Below are positions 21,940-34,029 of a DNA stretch of 64,000 nt, piece after piece (positions within the stretch are counted from its first letter, which is position 1; every line of letters begins with the position of its first letter). Made by a program: the position numbers and the translations under genes. The stretch is from Aedes albopictus. Its lineage: Eukaryota > Arthropoda > Insecta > Diptera > Culicidae. The stretch spans positions 47,713,464-47,777,463 of the forward strand of contig NC_085138.1 in NCBI RefSeq assembly GCF_035046485.1, given 5' to 3'. The notes beneath the pieces were generated by a model. That model ran no database searches. It was given only the letters and a program-made list of their open reading frames with translations, and was not told where the DNA came from.

Positions 21940-22345
21940 CCCGAGCAGGAGAAAAAAGCTGAAGAATAACTAACTCAGGTATGGAAAACCGAATACCTAC
22001 AACCTGAATGAGGTATTAAGTAGCCCTGCATAAGAGGTAAAATACCTAAAATAATAACTGGTGTGTATTCTGTGCATAACGCGTGAATAATGACTTCAGG
22101 TATGGCAATACCTAAATAATAATCAGCGATTTTTCCATACAAATAACATTTTTTCCATAATTGAATAATACCTCAAGCAGTCCTCAACACCAAACCAATA
22201 ACTCATTGAGGTATTGTATCAATACCTACAAAATACCAAAATAAGTTATTTTCAATACCTGGATAACCGACCAATACCTTGTCTTGGTATGATACCTGAT
22301 TTTGGTTTTCTCCAGTTATGTGTCTGTTATTCATTCCTGTTCGGG
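21940..22345. mobile_element. MITE with TIR CCCGARCAGGA and TATA flanks
   Basis: The left end CCCGAGCAGGAGAAAAAAGC matches the right end CATTCCTGTTCGGG in reverse complement. Both ends are flanked by TATA (21936-21939 and 22346-22349), a 4-bp duplication or a TA within it. The interior repeats the phrase AATACCT in both directions many times, a subterminal-repeat design. 406 bp, non-coding. Confidence 0.75.
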
Positions 22346-22375
22346 TATACATTTTTTTTTAATTTTCAATGATAA

Positions 22376-23048
22376 CACAGCGTAACAAAAAATAACTTTT
22401 GGTCTGTCTCAAGAGCAAACTTGAGTGTCTCTGACAAATTTTGGGCCGCTGAATCCGAATCCGGGCTCAGATTTGCTCCAGCACGTCACAATTTTGAGCT
22501 ATACCCCAATGTATAGGGCAAAATATGCGATTTTGTCCTTTTTTGACTGCCAGCCATTAAGCATGGAAATATTTTTTTTTTAATAAAAATAAAACCAAAA
22601 GGTAAGTTGGTCAATTAACATCTAAATTAACGACTTATGCAAAATATGTTGTTTTATTAAATAAAATTTGATAGACTTAAGCATTTTATGTTAGTAAGCA
22701 AACTTGCATGCAACTTTTGGAGGGTGACTTGTATGGAAAATATCGTACCTAACATAAATCGCTTAAAACTATCAAATTTGATTTGGTAAAACGAAATATT
22801 TTGCATGAGTCGTTAATTTAGATGTTAATTGACCAACTTACCTTTTGGTTTTATTAAAAAAAATATTTCCATGCTTAATGCCTGGCAGTCAAAAAAGGCC
22901 AAAATCGCATATTTTGCCCTATACATTGGGGTATAGCTCAAAATTGTGACGTGCTGGAGAAAATCTGAGCCCGGATTCGGATTCAGCGGCCCAAAATCTG
23001 TCAGAGACACATAAGTTTGCTCTTGAGACAAAAACATGTTGCGCTGTG
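22376..23048. mobile_element. 673-bp near-palindromic element with TAA target duplication
   Basis: Arms from CACAGCGTAACA (22376) and TGTTGCGCTGTG (to 23048) are inverted over about 300 bp each, around a ~60-bp centre near 22690-22750. Landmarks in both arms are GGTAAGTTGGTCAATTAAC and CAATGTATAGGGCAAAATAT. TAA flanks both ends (22373-22375, 23049-23051). A 3-bp TWA duplication is typical of PIF/Harbinger, so a Harbinger-type MITE is likely. RNA from this locus would fold into a long hairpin. Confidence 0.8.
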
Positions 23049-23800
23049 TAATTTTCTTGAGCACTTCTGAAAAGTAATGCTGGAGATGACAAACTGATTA
23101 TGCAAATCATCCTTTTGGTCATGAAAAGTTTTTATGCAAAATTTGAGATAAATTAAAAAAAAAACAAAAAAAATACAGAAATAATCGTTATAACAATTCT
23201 TTGCTCTTGAAAAATTTACGGTGGTATTTTGAAGTTTTCTGGAAAGATTTTCGTTTTTTTTTTTTAATATTTCTGCACCATTCCAGTACAATGGTTAATT
23301 TGATATTCAAGAGGAGATTTCGTTTGAATTCCATAAAAAAAAAGTTTTAAAATAGTACTGGAAATGTTACAGCGGAATACTAGGGGAAAAAAGTCTGTTC
23401 TAAAGAAGCCCCTTAAAAGTCTCGAGGTTTTTTATTAAACATCTTTTAAAAATCGTGATGAAATTCCTCGAAGACAGAACTTTGGGGAAAATTTAGCTAA
23501 ATTCAAGGACCTATTTGTAATACATATCTACATAATCTACACATTGGCTTAATCAATTTCATTGAACTTTTTTTTCGTTAAATTCATCCAAGAACTTTTT
23601 CAAAAATTCCCCCCGTAAGTTTTTTTTTTAAATCCTTATAAAATTCCCAGAAATGGATTCAAACGTACTATGAACTTTTTTCAAAATTCAGTTATACACT
23701 ACCGTAAAATGGAACAACTTTGATAGTTTTACGGCATATGTTCATGAGACGGTATTTTCTATAATTTTATATTTTTGAGACAAGTACTATGAACTGGCTG

Positions 23801-24029
23801 TACCCCATTTGGCATAATGCCATTTGGCATAATGCCATTTGGCATAACGCCATTTGTTATAAAGGTCATTTGGCATAACGGCCATTTGGCATAATGGCGA
23901 TTTGGCATAACGAATATTATGCACATTCTTATCTAGAAGGCTGTTCTTTGTGTTATGCCAAACGGCATTATGCCAAATGACATTATGCCAAACGGCGTTA
24001 TGCCAAATGGCATTATGACTAATGGGGTA
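23801..24029. mobile_element. Foldback element of 'ATTTGGCATAATGCC' units
   Basis: TACCCCATTTGGCATAATG on the left pairs with CATTATGACTAATGGGGTA on the right. Between them the ~15-16-bp unit ATTTGGCATAATGCC is repeated about six times in the left arm, and its reverse complement about four times in the right arm. A tandem-repeat foldback comparable to 2757-3117. The terminal TA could be the target duplication. Confidence 0.75.
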
Positions 24030-24659
24030 GAGCCCTAAGAGCTCAGTTTAATTTGTAATCCAATAAAGAACTTCTTTGCTATTTCTCCATTCTGCCTAAA
24101 AAAACGGATGTGAGTGTCACTTAAAATCTCTTGTAAATATTCTGAGGATAATGTGTGCCCAGTTCGAATTCGAAATGAAGTATTAATTCAAAATTTAAAT
24201 ATACACACACCACCAAACAAAAAATCTTACGAAAATCGTTTTTTATGAATACCATGAGAATGAAAACTCAAATTCGTTTAGGACATTCATGAAATTGGGT
24301 AAAAACCATAAGGTGATTACTTTTTTGTATGAGTTTGTTTATCTTTTTTCAAAGATCTCTCTTCTAAAAACCATCTTGCAAATTCTTCAAAGATTCTGTC
24401 AGAATATCTTCAAAATGGCATATTTAGCAACGAAGATTATGTAAAACATTAGATTGTGTAATTGTGTATCAGATGGCAGTAGAGAAACTGCGCGTAGTGT
24501 GAATCTGACTGCAGAAGTGCTCCTTCAGAGATTGGTACAAATACTAGAACATAAGTTTATAAATCAAATTATACGGAATATTTGTATTTTAAAATTGAAA
24601 AAAAGTTGTAGCATTGAAGCTGATTACAACAAAAACAGCTCTCGATAAGTATATGATTC

Positions 24660-25484
24660 CGAAGGAAACTCTCTCCAACTCCAACATACGTTTTAGGAAG
24701 TCCCTGCGATGATTTTCAACAAGCATTTCTTCAAGTAGCACTTTTTTAATGATTTCTTGAGGAGTTTTATCAAGGATTTCATAAGGACTTCTACGAAAGA
24801 TTTCTTCAGAAAATCGACCAAGGATTTCCTCAAAGATTTCTTTGACGATTTTTCAATTACTCTGTTCCAAATACTCAAAGAGCATTTCGCCATTTTCTTT
24901 TACAGGAATAAATTCAGGATTCGTACACAAATTCCCCCATGAAAGTCTATGGCAGCGTTTCTCAAACTATGCATCGCAACCCAGTCAGTGGTGGGCTAAT
25001 TTTTGATGGGTTGCGACGGTTTGGGCGATTTATTGTTACAATTTTTAAGAAAATCTAAAAAATAATATTTGTAGATATGTTTCTAGAAATGAGATTTCTC
25101 CTTGATTCTATCTAAACATATCCAAGATGCTTTAGGAATTTTTTGAAGGATTCATCATGGATTCATCTTCAAAAATTCTTCCAAGAGATCCATCAGAAAT
25201 TCCTCTAAGGATTCCTTGCAATATTTTCTCAAGAATTTCTTAAAGTATTTGAGAATTTCCCTGAAATTTCTTCAGAAATTTTTCACAACATTTCATCCAA
25301 AGTTTGTTAAGAAATTTCATCGAAAAGTTAAACTTGGAATTCTCCCAATGAATCCTCTAGGAGTTCTACAAAGAATTTCTCCAATAATCTTTTAAGGATT
25401 CCTGTACAATTCTTTCCAAAGATGTGACATAATATTTCTACGGAAATTCTTTCAGAATATCCTCAGAAATGTATACAACATACT
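24660..25484. repeat. Degenerate 'GATTTCTTCAAGGATTTC' repeat block
   Basis: Same class as 1238-2400, here mostly in the TTC/CTTCAAAG orientation. Frames such as 24693-24893 (minus) and 24757-24942 (plus) lie on opposite strands of the same repeat and are not genes. A short non-repeat island is at 24950-25060. Confidence 0.55.
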
Positions 25485-26305
25485 CACTGGCCAAAGCCTG
25501 CTTCTCAGCTTATTGTTCTATGAGGATTCCGCAGGTCATAACTGAGACTCTCTCTCTCTCCATTTCGCATAAAGGGTGAGTCGATAATTATTGTGCCATT
25601 TTCAAACTAACGTAACTTTTTTCCTACTTCACCAAAATCAACCAAATTTTGCACAGTGTCTCCTTATAGTCTATTGTTTACATATAATGAATTGAGCAGT
25701 TATCAGTGAGATTCCGGTCGATATAGAATAAATTTAGTTAACAGTTCTAAAAAAGATGTTGTACAATCACATGCTACAATCTAAAGTCATGGTATCCCAC
25801 CTTGGAACAATTAATGATTATACATCATCGGATCATCTTAATGTTCATCAATAGGTTTCAGGAACGGTTGTCAGTGAAACATAAGCTTGGAGCTGGGTGT
25901 AAACCAGGCACGATGCGGATAAACAAACCAGAGAGCTTTAATTATTTGTTTCAAGTAGAGCCTGAACATGTCCACAAGGAGGACGTTAATTGAAAATGTC
26001 GTGAATTTCACTAAAACGCATCCTAAATTTGAACCTATACCAAAAAGTTGAAATACATACATATACTAAACTACTGTAAAAATTTGGTTTTATTTCGTTA
26101 ACTGTAGACAATATGCGAATCAGTTGAAGGTAGGGTGGCACAATAATTAACGACTCACCCTTTATGTATATCGTGTAACATGCACAGAACTACTCTATGT
26201 CCATTCAAAAAAATCAAGAAAATTTTCCTTACGAAGAGTTCCAGGACCAACTGGAAATCGAACCCGTCACTTTCAGCATGATTGCTGAATTCTAATGCCT
26301 TTAAT
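25485..26305 (-). mobile_element. Second-family tRNA-SINE, split by a MITE
   Basis: In reverse complement this matches the SINE at 16155-16435. The 3' part (GCTTCTCAGCTTATTGTTC... GAGACTCTCTCTCTC) is at 25497-25560. The 5' part with the B box (reverse CTGGAAATCGAACCCGTC) is at 26165-26290. The element at 25572-26162 interrupts it. Divergence is greater than between other SINE copies. Confidence 0.75.
25572..26162. mobile_element. 591-bp TIR element with TA duplication inside a SINE
   Basis: The left end AAGGGTGAGTCGATAATTAT and right end ATAATTAACGACTCACCCTT are inverted repeats of about 27 bp, flanked by TA on both sides (25570-25571, 26163-26164). Tc1/mariner-like by target site. A 63-codon frame at 25802-25993 could be a remnant of a transposase but shows no motif I recognise. 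Confidence 0.85.
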
Positions 26306-26309
26306 GTTG

Positions 26310-27480
26310 CAGATATTTTTTCTCTTATTTTCCCAATATGTCGATCAGAAATTCCGCAAATAACTCCTGCAGAAATCCTTTCAGGATATTTTTGTAGAAA
26401 ATCTTGAAGAACTCAGTGACACGAGTTTTTCAAGATTTTCTACAAAAATATCCTCTTACGATTTTTTTGCGAACTCTTAACTCCTTCTGAAATTCTTCTA
26501 AAAACTCCAACTGAAATTTCTTCAAGCTTTTGTCGAAGTACTCCTTAAGTAATTTGTTGATGGTTCTGGCAGGAAATCTACGAAGAAATTCTTTAGGAAT
26601 ATTTACATGCGTTTTGCTTGGAATTTCTCAAATGATTGCTCTCAAGCATTTCTTAAGAAAATTCGTATAAGAATTCATTTTTCAGAATGATTCAGGAATA
26701 TCTCCAAGTGAATAATTTAATCAGGACGGCGTAATCCCTGTGGAGTAAGTCTTATCCATTTTTTTTCTAGAAGCTGCTCTGATATTTTATTTCTTCCAGA
26801 AAAACTCGATAGGAGTTTCCAAAAAGGTATGAGGATTATCCCCGGAATTCTGCCAATATTTTTAGGTGCTCGTACAAATACCTCTTTAGCGGATTATTCA
26901 GATTAGAACTCCTTCACAAAACTTTTGAAAAATCCTTCAAAATAGTGTTCATTTTACAACTATTCCTCCAGGGCTTCCTTCAAAGTTCCTTCTAGGGGTT
27001 TCTTCAAGATAAATCCAGGAGATCTCCAAAGGATCTCAAGAAATTCTGCCATAAATTGAATAAGAGATTCTCTCAATCATTCTTACAGAAATTCAAACAA
27101 GTTATTAAGGAATTCCTACAGAGAGATTTACCGTTTTCAAGATCGGCTTGAAAACGGCTTCAAATATCCTTTATGTAATAAATTAAGGATGGCATTAGAT
27201 CGTTCTTGAGCACAGTACCGTCAGATTACTTCGATATATTCTTGCAAGGATTTCATCAAGTATTTCTCCAAATATTCGTTAGGTAAATTTTTCATGGATT
27301 CTTCCAGGAATTCCAGGGTTTCAAGAAGTTTTTCAGGAAGACGTCATATGATTTTTTTGAAACATCTTCACAGATTTCTCAAGAAAATCTAAAAAAATAC
27401 TTCGAAATTACTTTATAATTCTACCCTTCGCGAAGTTCATCACGGATTCCTACAAATATTCTTCCTAATACTAAAACAAC
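26310..27480. repeat. Degenerate TTC/GAA repeat block
   Basis: Loose repetition of phrases such as AAATTCTTCAAGGATTTC throughout. Around 26395-26450 the phrase TTTTTGTAGAAAATCTTGA faces an inverted copy. No gene. Confidence 0.5.
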
Positions 27481-27502
27481 ATGAAATAGAATATAATTCT
27501 AT

Positions 27503-29066
27503 CACAGACAAACAGACGTAACACTTTGAACATTTTTAGATTCAGATCTGAGTCACTGAACTCGAATAAAAACGATGCGAGCGCCACGGGTAGACAGTTG
27601 ATCAACTATCATTTTTTTCAATATTGCGTAGTGCGGGGCTTCTTTTTACACTTTTTCATGATTATTCAAGTTTATGACATATGTAATAACTCCCAGAGTA
27701 GTGAAAGGATTTCCACAATTTTTATACATAATAATTGTGAGTATTTATGTAGGATGTATGCAAAATTTGAACTAAATCCATCAATGAACATAAAATAAAT
27801 ATATTTAATCCTCTAATACCCAAATTCTTGATTTTGATCTAAATATCATTTTTCGTCATCTAAAATCGATTAAAACATGTTTTGGAAGATGATTCTTTTT
27901 AATTATCGATTTCGTGAATTTCAGTTTTTGATTTTTCTAATTTTTATTTTTGAACATTCCCATACTTTTATATTTTTTCCTGGAAGCCAATTTGGGGTAC
28001 GGATTTTTTTAGATGAAAATATTTTGAGATTTTATGATTATTGTTGAAATATTTTATTTCCATGGAAAATTTTATTTTCCGTGTAATTTTGAGGAAAATA
28101 GTTTTAGAGTGTATTCGATTCCTTTAAACTATTAAACTAGGATAGAATGATTTGGGAAAAATTTAAAATATGTTAATTGTAGCGATTCAAAGCAAAATAA
28201 ACAATGACTTCTGAAAGGTGACTAAAACATCAATTTTTCAATGATTTTTAAAAAATGTAAGTATGCTTCAAAATACACCAAAATTTATTTTGAGATATAC
28301 AAAACAGTCATAAATATCATTTAAAAATATAAAAAATTGGATTTTCCACGAAACAAAAATTACAAAAATGCTCGCCCGTCTAAAGGCGGGATTGGGTATT
28401 AGAGGGTTAATTCTCAGAAGTCAGTCACTGCCTTTTATAACTGTGCATTGCCAGGTTACCGTGTGAGGTTAATATAAGGATTTTTTCAAGTATAACAAAA
28501 CAGCATTAAAAATTCCAGGGTTATTTAGAAAACCACTTTGTACCAATACAGAAATATGATTTCAATAAATATGCGCGTTTTTAGATGGTTCTGTGCTATT
28601 TTATGTATTATGAACACCATGATATTGTAATATAGACAGCTTCAAAAAAAGAACTGTCAGTCATTTATCTAGGTGAAATGGTAATTTATTATGCATAAAG
28701 ATAAGAATATTAGATTGTATATCTAGATAAATTTTGAATGAATTGAACAACCCTTTGAAATTTATGGACTGTAGAAACAATGCATACAGAGCAAATTTTC
28801 TGATACGTTAAATATATATTTTTTGGTTGATTCAATGTTTTTTTCTTGTCTATAAAAGCAGTGATGGATCTGTTACAGAAACAATTTTGGCCAAATGAAG
28901 GGGCAAATATTGCCTCATAATAGTCCCAAAGACATCAAACAGATTGGAACCATATTTCGATTTCAAAAAATTCGTATACATCAGTGTCCAAAGTAGCCCC
29001 GCACGACGGTACTGTTTAATCGGTGTACTATGGAAATGATCAGAGTGCTACGTCTGTTTGTCTGTG
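27503..29066. mobile_element. 1.56-kb TIR element, 7-bp target duplication
   Basis: The left end is CACAGACAAACAGACGTAAC and the right end GTAGCAC-type in reverse, ending CGTCTGTTTGTCTGTG. A 7-bp duplication ATTCTAT lies at 27496-27502 and 29067-29073. Subterminal GCGGGGCTTCTTTT (left) faces AAAGTAGCCCCGC (right). The interior is AT-rich; the 90-codon frame at 27526-27798 has no recognised domain. A 260-bp element with the same ends and a 7-bp duplication is at 34271-34530. Probably non-autonomous. Superfamily uncertain: hAT and P give 8 bp. Confidence 0.8.
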
Positions 29067-29073
29067 ATTCTAT

Positions 29074-29390
29074 GGTAACTTGTTAAAAACTAATTTTGTG
29101 GAATTTAAATTTCAAAATTTTGTATTTTTGGCCATTTTTATGTGTTTACTTTATTGCTTTTTTGGGTTCAATTGACTCTTTTACTGTGCGTGGGCAATCA
29201 TCTAAACTCAGGTAAAATTGAAAAAATGATTGATTGGTGAATCAGTGTAAATTTTATGGCGCTTTACTCGAAGTTACAGGCATCTAAAACTAAGCATTAT
29301 GTATGGAAATTACCATATCTTTACTTGTTTTGAATACTTATTTCCAAGGCGTCCATGGTAGAACAATATTATTACAAAAAAATCAGTAAA
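29074..29390. other. AT-rich DNA between two elements, nothing seen
   Basis: No element ends, frame or tandem structure. It lies between the 7-bp-duplication element and the 250-bp MITE. Confidence 0.3.
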
Positions 29391-29640
29391 CTAAGTCACC
29401 CACCAAATGAAAGCTATGGGTGTATGCTTTCATTTGGTGCTAAGAACGAAATGTTCTATCGGGGGACATTTTCCCATACAAATTTTGGGTAAAAATATCC
29501 CAAAAAATTGGCATTTTTCGGATTTTTTTTTTAAATCACGAAAAAAATAAAAAATTGTTCTAGACTCCCCCATAGAACATTTCGCTCTTAGCCTCAAGTG
29601 AAAGAAGGCACACTTTGCTTTCATTTGGTGAGTGACTTAG
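29391..29640. mobile_element. 250-bp MITE with 24-bp inverted ends
   Basis: It starts CTAAGTCACCCACCAAATG and ends CATTTGGTGAGTGACTTAG. Inner inverted phrases include CGAAATGTTCTAT and ATAGAACATTTCG, so most of the element folds on itself. No clear target duplication. Non-coding. Confidence 0.75.
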
Positions 29641-30049
29641 CGATTCTGATTCATTTTTTCGATAATGTTTTTTTGTCACAGACACCGTGTACCAGTACAG
29701 TGAACAGCAAAACTTTGCCAAGGAATACGGCCATGAATGTTTCTTCTATTTCATCAAACAATCCTGTTGAAAACTCCTCCAAAAACTCTGCCAAAACTTT
29801 AGATTTTTTCCAGGCAACTTGTTTTTTTTTTTTCAATATTCAGAAATAATTCAGCATCTTCTCTTGGGATTTACCAGAGACAATTTTGCTAGGTATTCTC
29901 CCATGACGTTTTTCATGAATTTTAATAGAATTCTACTAATAACTCCATCACGAAAGCTCATCCTTTTTTCGTAAACATTTTTCAAGAATTTATTCAAAAT
30001 GTGGGTCCTTATTATTGTTGTTCATTAAACTCCTCAGAGACATTAAAAG

Positions 30050-30370
30050 ATGGTTCGGCGTTGCAATCTTGTTTCATTGGAACAAACTATTTAATTTTGT
30101 CCGACGTTTCGACACTGGGTTCGGTGTCTTCTTCAGGGAAAGAAATACTGGTTGTTCTGTATCTTATGGAATGGTTGTTCTGTTACGGTCAGCATAAGGT
30201 TTTGGTCGGTACATGTCATATGATTGGTCAATATTTTAAAAATTCTAATTTTGGCCACTCTTGGTTTTACATACTCCGTTTTCGGGCACTATTGAATGTT
30301 AAGCTTTATCGTGGACAATGGTGTTACTCTGAGTTTGTTCCAATAAAACAATACTACAAAGCCGAACCTA
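30050..30370. mobile_element. Small TIR element carrying a hammerhead-like motif
   Basis: TGGTTCGGCGTTGCAATCTTG...CATTGGAACAAAC on the left faces GTTTGTTCCAATAAAACAAT...AAAGCCGAACC on the right (inverted, imperfect, ~40 bp). Inside, on the minus strand at 30103-30136, lies CTGAAGA, A, a GACAC/GTGTC stem with 8-nt loop, then GAAACGTCGG. Overlapping frames here (30001-30396 and 30015-30197) are not supported as genes. Target duplication not identified. Confidence 0.55.
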
Positions 30371-30399
30371 TTTCCGACATTAAAAAGTGTAATTGATCA

Positions 30400-31235
30400 C
30401 GTTGGGTGAATGAATGAATGAAATGAAGGTCAACTGATATAATGCACCGCGTTCACGTACCTACCAAATCCGGTGTCAGCCACCATTCTGGTTCTCGTTG
30501 TCCACAATAAAAAAAATTACAGATGAGATCGAAATGGCAAAAGTGTGTCGTCGTTTGTTTCCATCATTTCGAAACCACCCCAAACATATCGCTATACACG
30601 GGGCGTTATGTTGTTCTGCCGGTTTCTCTCCATGCAGACCCCTCGGACAGCCTCCAACACGAGTTGGAAATGTAATTACACTTGGCCACCTTGAAGTAAT
30701 AATTTATCGCTCTGGTTGATTACGGGCGGAATATCGCGTTGGGTACATACATTTTACATGGAGATGATCGAATTTTTAACGATTTTTTTGTGCATCAATA
30801 TTTGAGACACCCTTATTTGGCTGACCAATCTTTGACTTCAGGAGGAGCTAACATGCAATGACATGAATTCCGTACTTTCTTACATAATTGGGAAGAAAGA
30901 AGCGAAATCTATCACGTTTTTGTACAAATTGAAAGAACAGGAAAAGACTACAGCGGTTCCAGCACGTGAGCACGTGTCCATCCACTGTCCTTTCAATGAT
31001 TGCGTAGTTGACGTAAGCACCAATGTGACCAAATTTAAACATAATTCTTGCTTTTTTCTGGGTCTTATACTCTACAAACCAATAATGTTTCTAATTTTTT
31101 AATTGCTTGTGAATTCTAACGCTTATGCTAGTTCTTCACACAAACCAATAATTTGCTTTTTTACTTTAGAGCCATTCAATTTTATTCTTTTTTTGTGATT
31201 TTCTTTTGCCCGACATGTGGTGTTTATGAAATGAA
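30400..31235. other. Unique DNA, no gene seen
   Basis: A GC-richer island at 30430-30720 (CCGGTTTCTCTCCATGCAG) and the segment at 30840-31040 look unique, but their frames are short and on both strands. A conserved non-coding element or old exon cannot be excluded. Confidence 0.3.
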
Positions 31236-31239
31236 AACA

Positions 31240-31405
31240 CTTCTTCTTCTTCTTTTTTCTTTATGTCTCTACGGTCCCCACTGGGACTTAGCCTGCCTCG
31301 CTTCAACTTAGTGTTCTTTGAGCACTGCTACAGTTATTAATTGAAGGGCTTTCTTTGCCTGCCATTACATGATTTTGTATATTGTGAGGCAAGTACAATG
31401 ATACA
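31240..31405 (-). mobile_element. Feilai: 5'-truncated Feilai-like SINE
   Basis: Reverse complement of the Feilai 3' half: it starts with the CTTCTTCTTCTTTTTTC tail and runs through ACTGGGACTTAGCCTGCC and CAGTTATTAATTGAAGGGC to TGTGAGGCAAGTACAATG. The tRNA-like head with A and B boxes is missing. Flanks TGAAAACACTT and TGAAAATACTT look like an imperfect target duplication. Confidence 0.8.
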
Positions 31406-31449
31406 CTGTGAAAATACTTATCTTTTCGGAAATATTCTCTCTGCAATAA

Positions 31450-32720
31450 AGATTCAAAATGAATGATTTGGTTCAAGACAAATTAGTGAATTATTTTATT
31501 AAAATTATATTTGGAAGCACTAACTTAGCAAAATTTCTGTTTTAAGTTTTTGGTATGTCAGCTATGCAATCAATGTCAATGTTTTTCCACTGTCCAACGC
31601 AAAAATGTATTAAACTGGGACGGATGAATCGCATCAGACTACGTCGTGATCGGTTATGTCAGAAACGGGCACAAGCTTGAATCAGACAGATATTATACAA
31701 CGCAACAACACCCGGTCACTGACTACCAACAGAAACAGAAAGCAAACATTAACGAGAAGATATAAAACATAACCTTAAACAATGCCTGAAAGCGAACTTG
31801 CGTTGTTTTCCTGGCTTCGCGAAAACAGGAAAAAAAACATCTCGCAATGATATTCTACAAACAATGTAGAAACATAGCTATTAAAATGTTGCCGCCACTA
31901 CCCCCGGCCATAAAGTCGGGTAAAACATGGCGGCAACTGGAAAATGGCGATTACGGCCCATTAGCCATCACCGACAGACATCATTGACCCCAAGGGGGAG
32001 AACCGAACCGAACCGAACCATTCCGTTTGTTGTAGCAAAAGCCAACTTTGTGGGTTGGGTAGGTATCTATCTGTCTAGCTTTGTGCTCTGTTTGCAATTG
32101 CCAGGACGCCTCCTACGATGAGTTCCATTCATGCTCTGCTCACTATCACCCAGAAGAAGCCACTCGATGCGATGTGGTGACCAGGGGTGGGGACATTTTT
32201 AATGAAGGAGCTTCGACAAATTTCCTTGGCTTTCGCGTCGTGAGCATGATGGTTTAAACTTCGGTACTCAGTTTAAAACAATTATCATTCAGAAGAAAAG
32301 GCGATTAATGACGAGCGGTGAGCGAAAACGATCGCTTTGTGCCCAGAAGCGGAAGTGACATTTCAGGAATGTTTTTTGATAGAACAATGGGTCACTTGTT
32401 CTGCAACCTGTCGTGGTATCGTCGTACCCGAACAAAGTTCGGTGTTGACATTTTATCAATATAAATATTCAAAGTATGTTAAAAAATATAAAGTTTTTCA
32501 CAACTTTCTCAAAATGTAAAGTTCTTTGGAATTTGAGTACCAACTGTCAGACTCTTATGAGTGTGTATGTAAGTACCGTTTAACCTTGCAAATTTCCCCG
32601 TTTTATAAATGCAGCATTCCTTTAATAAGGCCATTTTGTCTATCATAAATAAACACATGAAATATCGTTTATGCAATTCAGTATCAAAATTTCTTTCTTA
32701 TACTACTCATTTGGTGAGCG
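31450..32720. other. Mostly unique DNA, no gene seen
   Basis: Islands at 31870-32200 and 32270-32440 are GC-richer and unique in this window. The frame at 31927-32121 lacks any recognised motif and contains a short CCGAA repeat (AACCGAACCGAACCGAACC). No splice-bounded exon is convincing. Confidence 0.35.
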
Positions 32721-33708
32721 ATTCCAAGCAACAGCATCAAAATTAAGGAAAATTTTTAATTCATGATTTTCTATTGAACTGAAACTTTGCACAGTTTTTC
32801 AGTTCCATCTAAATCGCCATTTTTCGATATCAAATTTTTATTTAGAGCCACGACTAACTTTTCAAAAGGGTGTATGTGAAAATGGTTCAAAAATATTCAA
32901 AAATATGCACAGCAAAAACGGATTGTTCGATTGTTATGAATTTTTCAGCAAAGTTAGATAGCTAAATGGTGATTTCTAAGAAAATATACACTGTGAAAAA
33001 AATCTATGTTATCATTGAAAAACATCATTTTTGTCACAAAAACTCAAATATCTCAAAACCCTATCTTTTTACCAACTTGAATTTTTTAGGGAAAACGGTC
33101 CATTGTATTAGCAATCTACCATAAAAATTTGGTGATGGTAAACTAATAAACAAAAAAGTTATAACATTTCAAAAATTTCACAATTTTTACATTTAGTAAA
33201 AAAAATTTTTCTGTGTAAATTATTTCGGCCGGGAATCGCGATTTGATGCTGATTTTATTGTTCAGCAAAGTTAGATAACTAAATGGCGATTCCTATGAAA
33301 ATATACACTGTGAAAAAAATCTTTTTTAACATTAAAAAATATCATTTTTGTCACAAAAACTCAAATATCTAAAAACCCTATCTTTTTACCAACGTAATTT
33401 TTTAGAGAAAACGGTCCATTGTATTAGCAATCTACCATGAAAATAAACAAAAAAGTTATGACAATTCAAACATTTCACAATTTTCACATTTAGTAATAAT
33501 TTTTTTTAGTGTAAATTATTTCGGCCGGAAATTGAAGTTTGATGCTGATTTTATTGTTAATGGCCTTGCGTGAGTAAAACAAGTTGTTTTTATTATATAT
33601 TATATATACATATAATATAATATACTATGTACCGTAATGTTCCGATTTTATCACGCCCTCCGCGCATTAGTCGTTTATTCATTAATTTGCTGTTACATTT
33701 GAGGACAA

Positions 33709-34029
33709 GTGTTTTCCCTCTTCTTCAAGATGAATGTTGAAAGCGTGTTTTGCAACGTTAAAAATATTGAAATGGGTATAGATGTTGAAGAATATTACAG
33801 GGCATTTTTGAAAAGGGGCGTAATTAAATTGTTTAAACAGATGTCGCTGATGGCAATTTCTCAGTTGTTGTCGTTTTCGAACTTCCTGCGCCCTGCTTTA
33901 CCGATGATATACAGATGGCTCGTTTGTCAAATTCTAGACGGCAGGACGTGCAAATACGTAATTTTGTACACAATGTGGACATTTGGGCATAACCAGTCTC
34001 TTTCAGTTTATCTATGGTGCTTTCGGTGA
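33709..34029 (+). other. Unassigned 106-codon frame inside the TIR element
   Basis: The frame is open from a non-ATG codon at 33709, with an internal ATG at 33730, and ends TGA 34027-34029. Composition is closer to coding than the AT-rich surroundings (contains EEYYRAFLKRGVIKLFKQM and GRTCKYVILYTMWTFGHNQ). It could be a fragment of an internal transposon gene or of captured host sequence. There is no DDE/D signature or zinc ligand pattern. Recorded because it is the only plausible coding remnant of this element. Confidence 0.25.

Noticed and set aside
30001..30396. 131-codon plus-strand frame
   Set aside because: It starts without ATG, crosses both ends of a small TIR element and has no domain.
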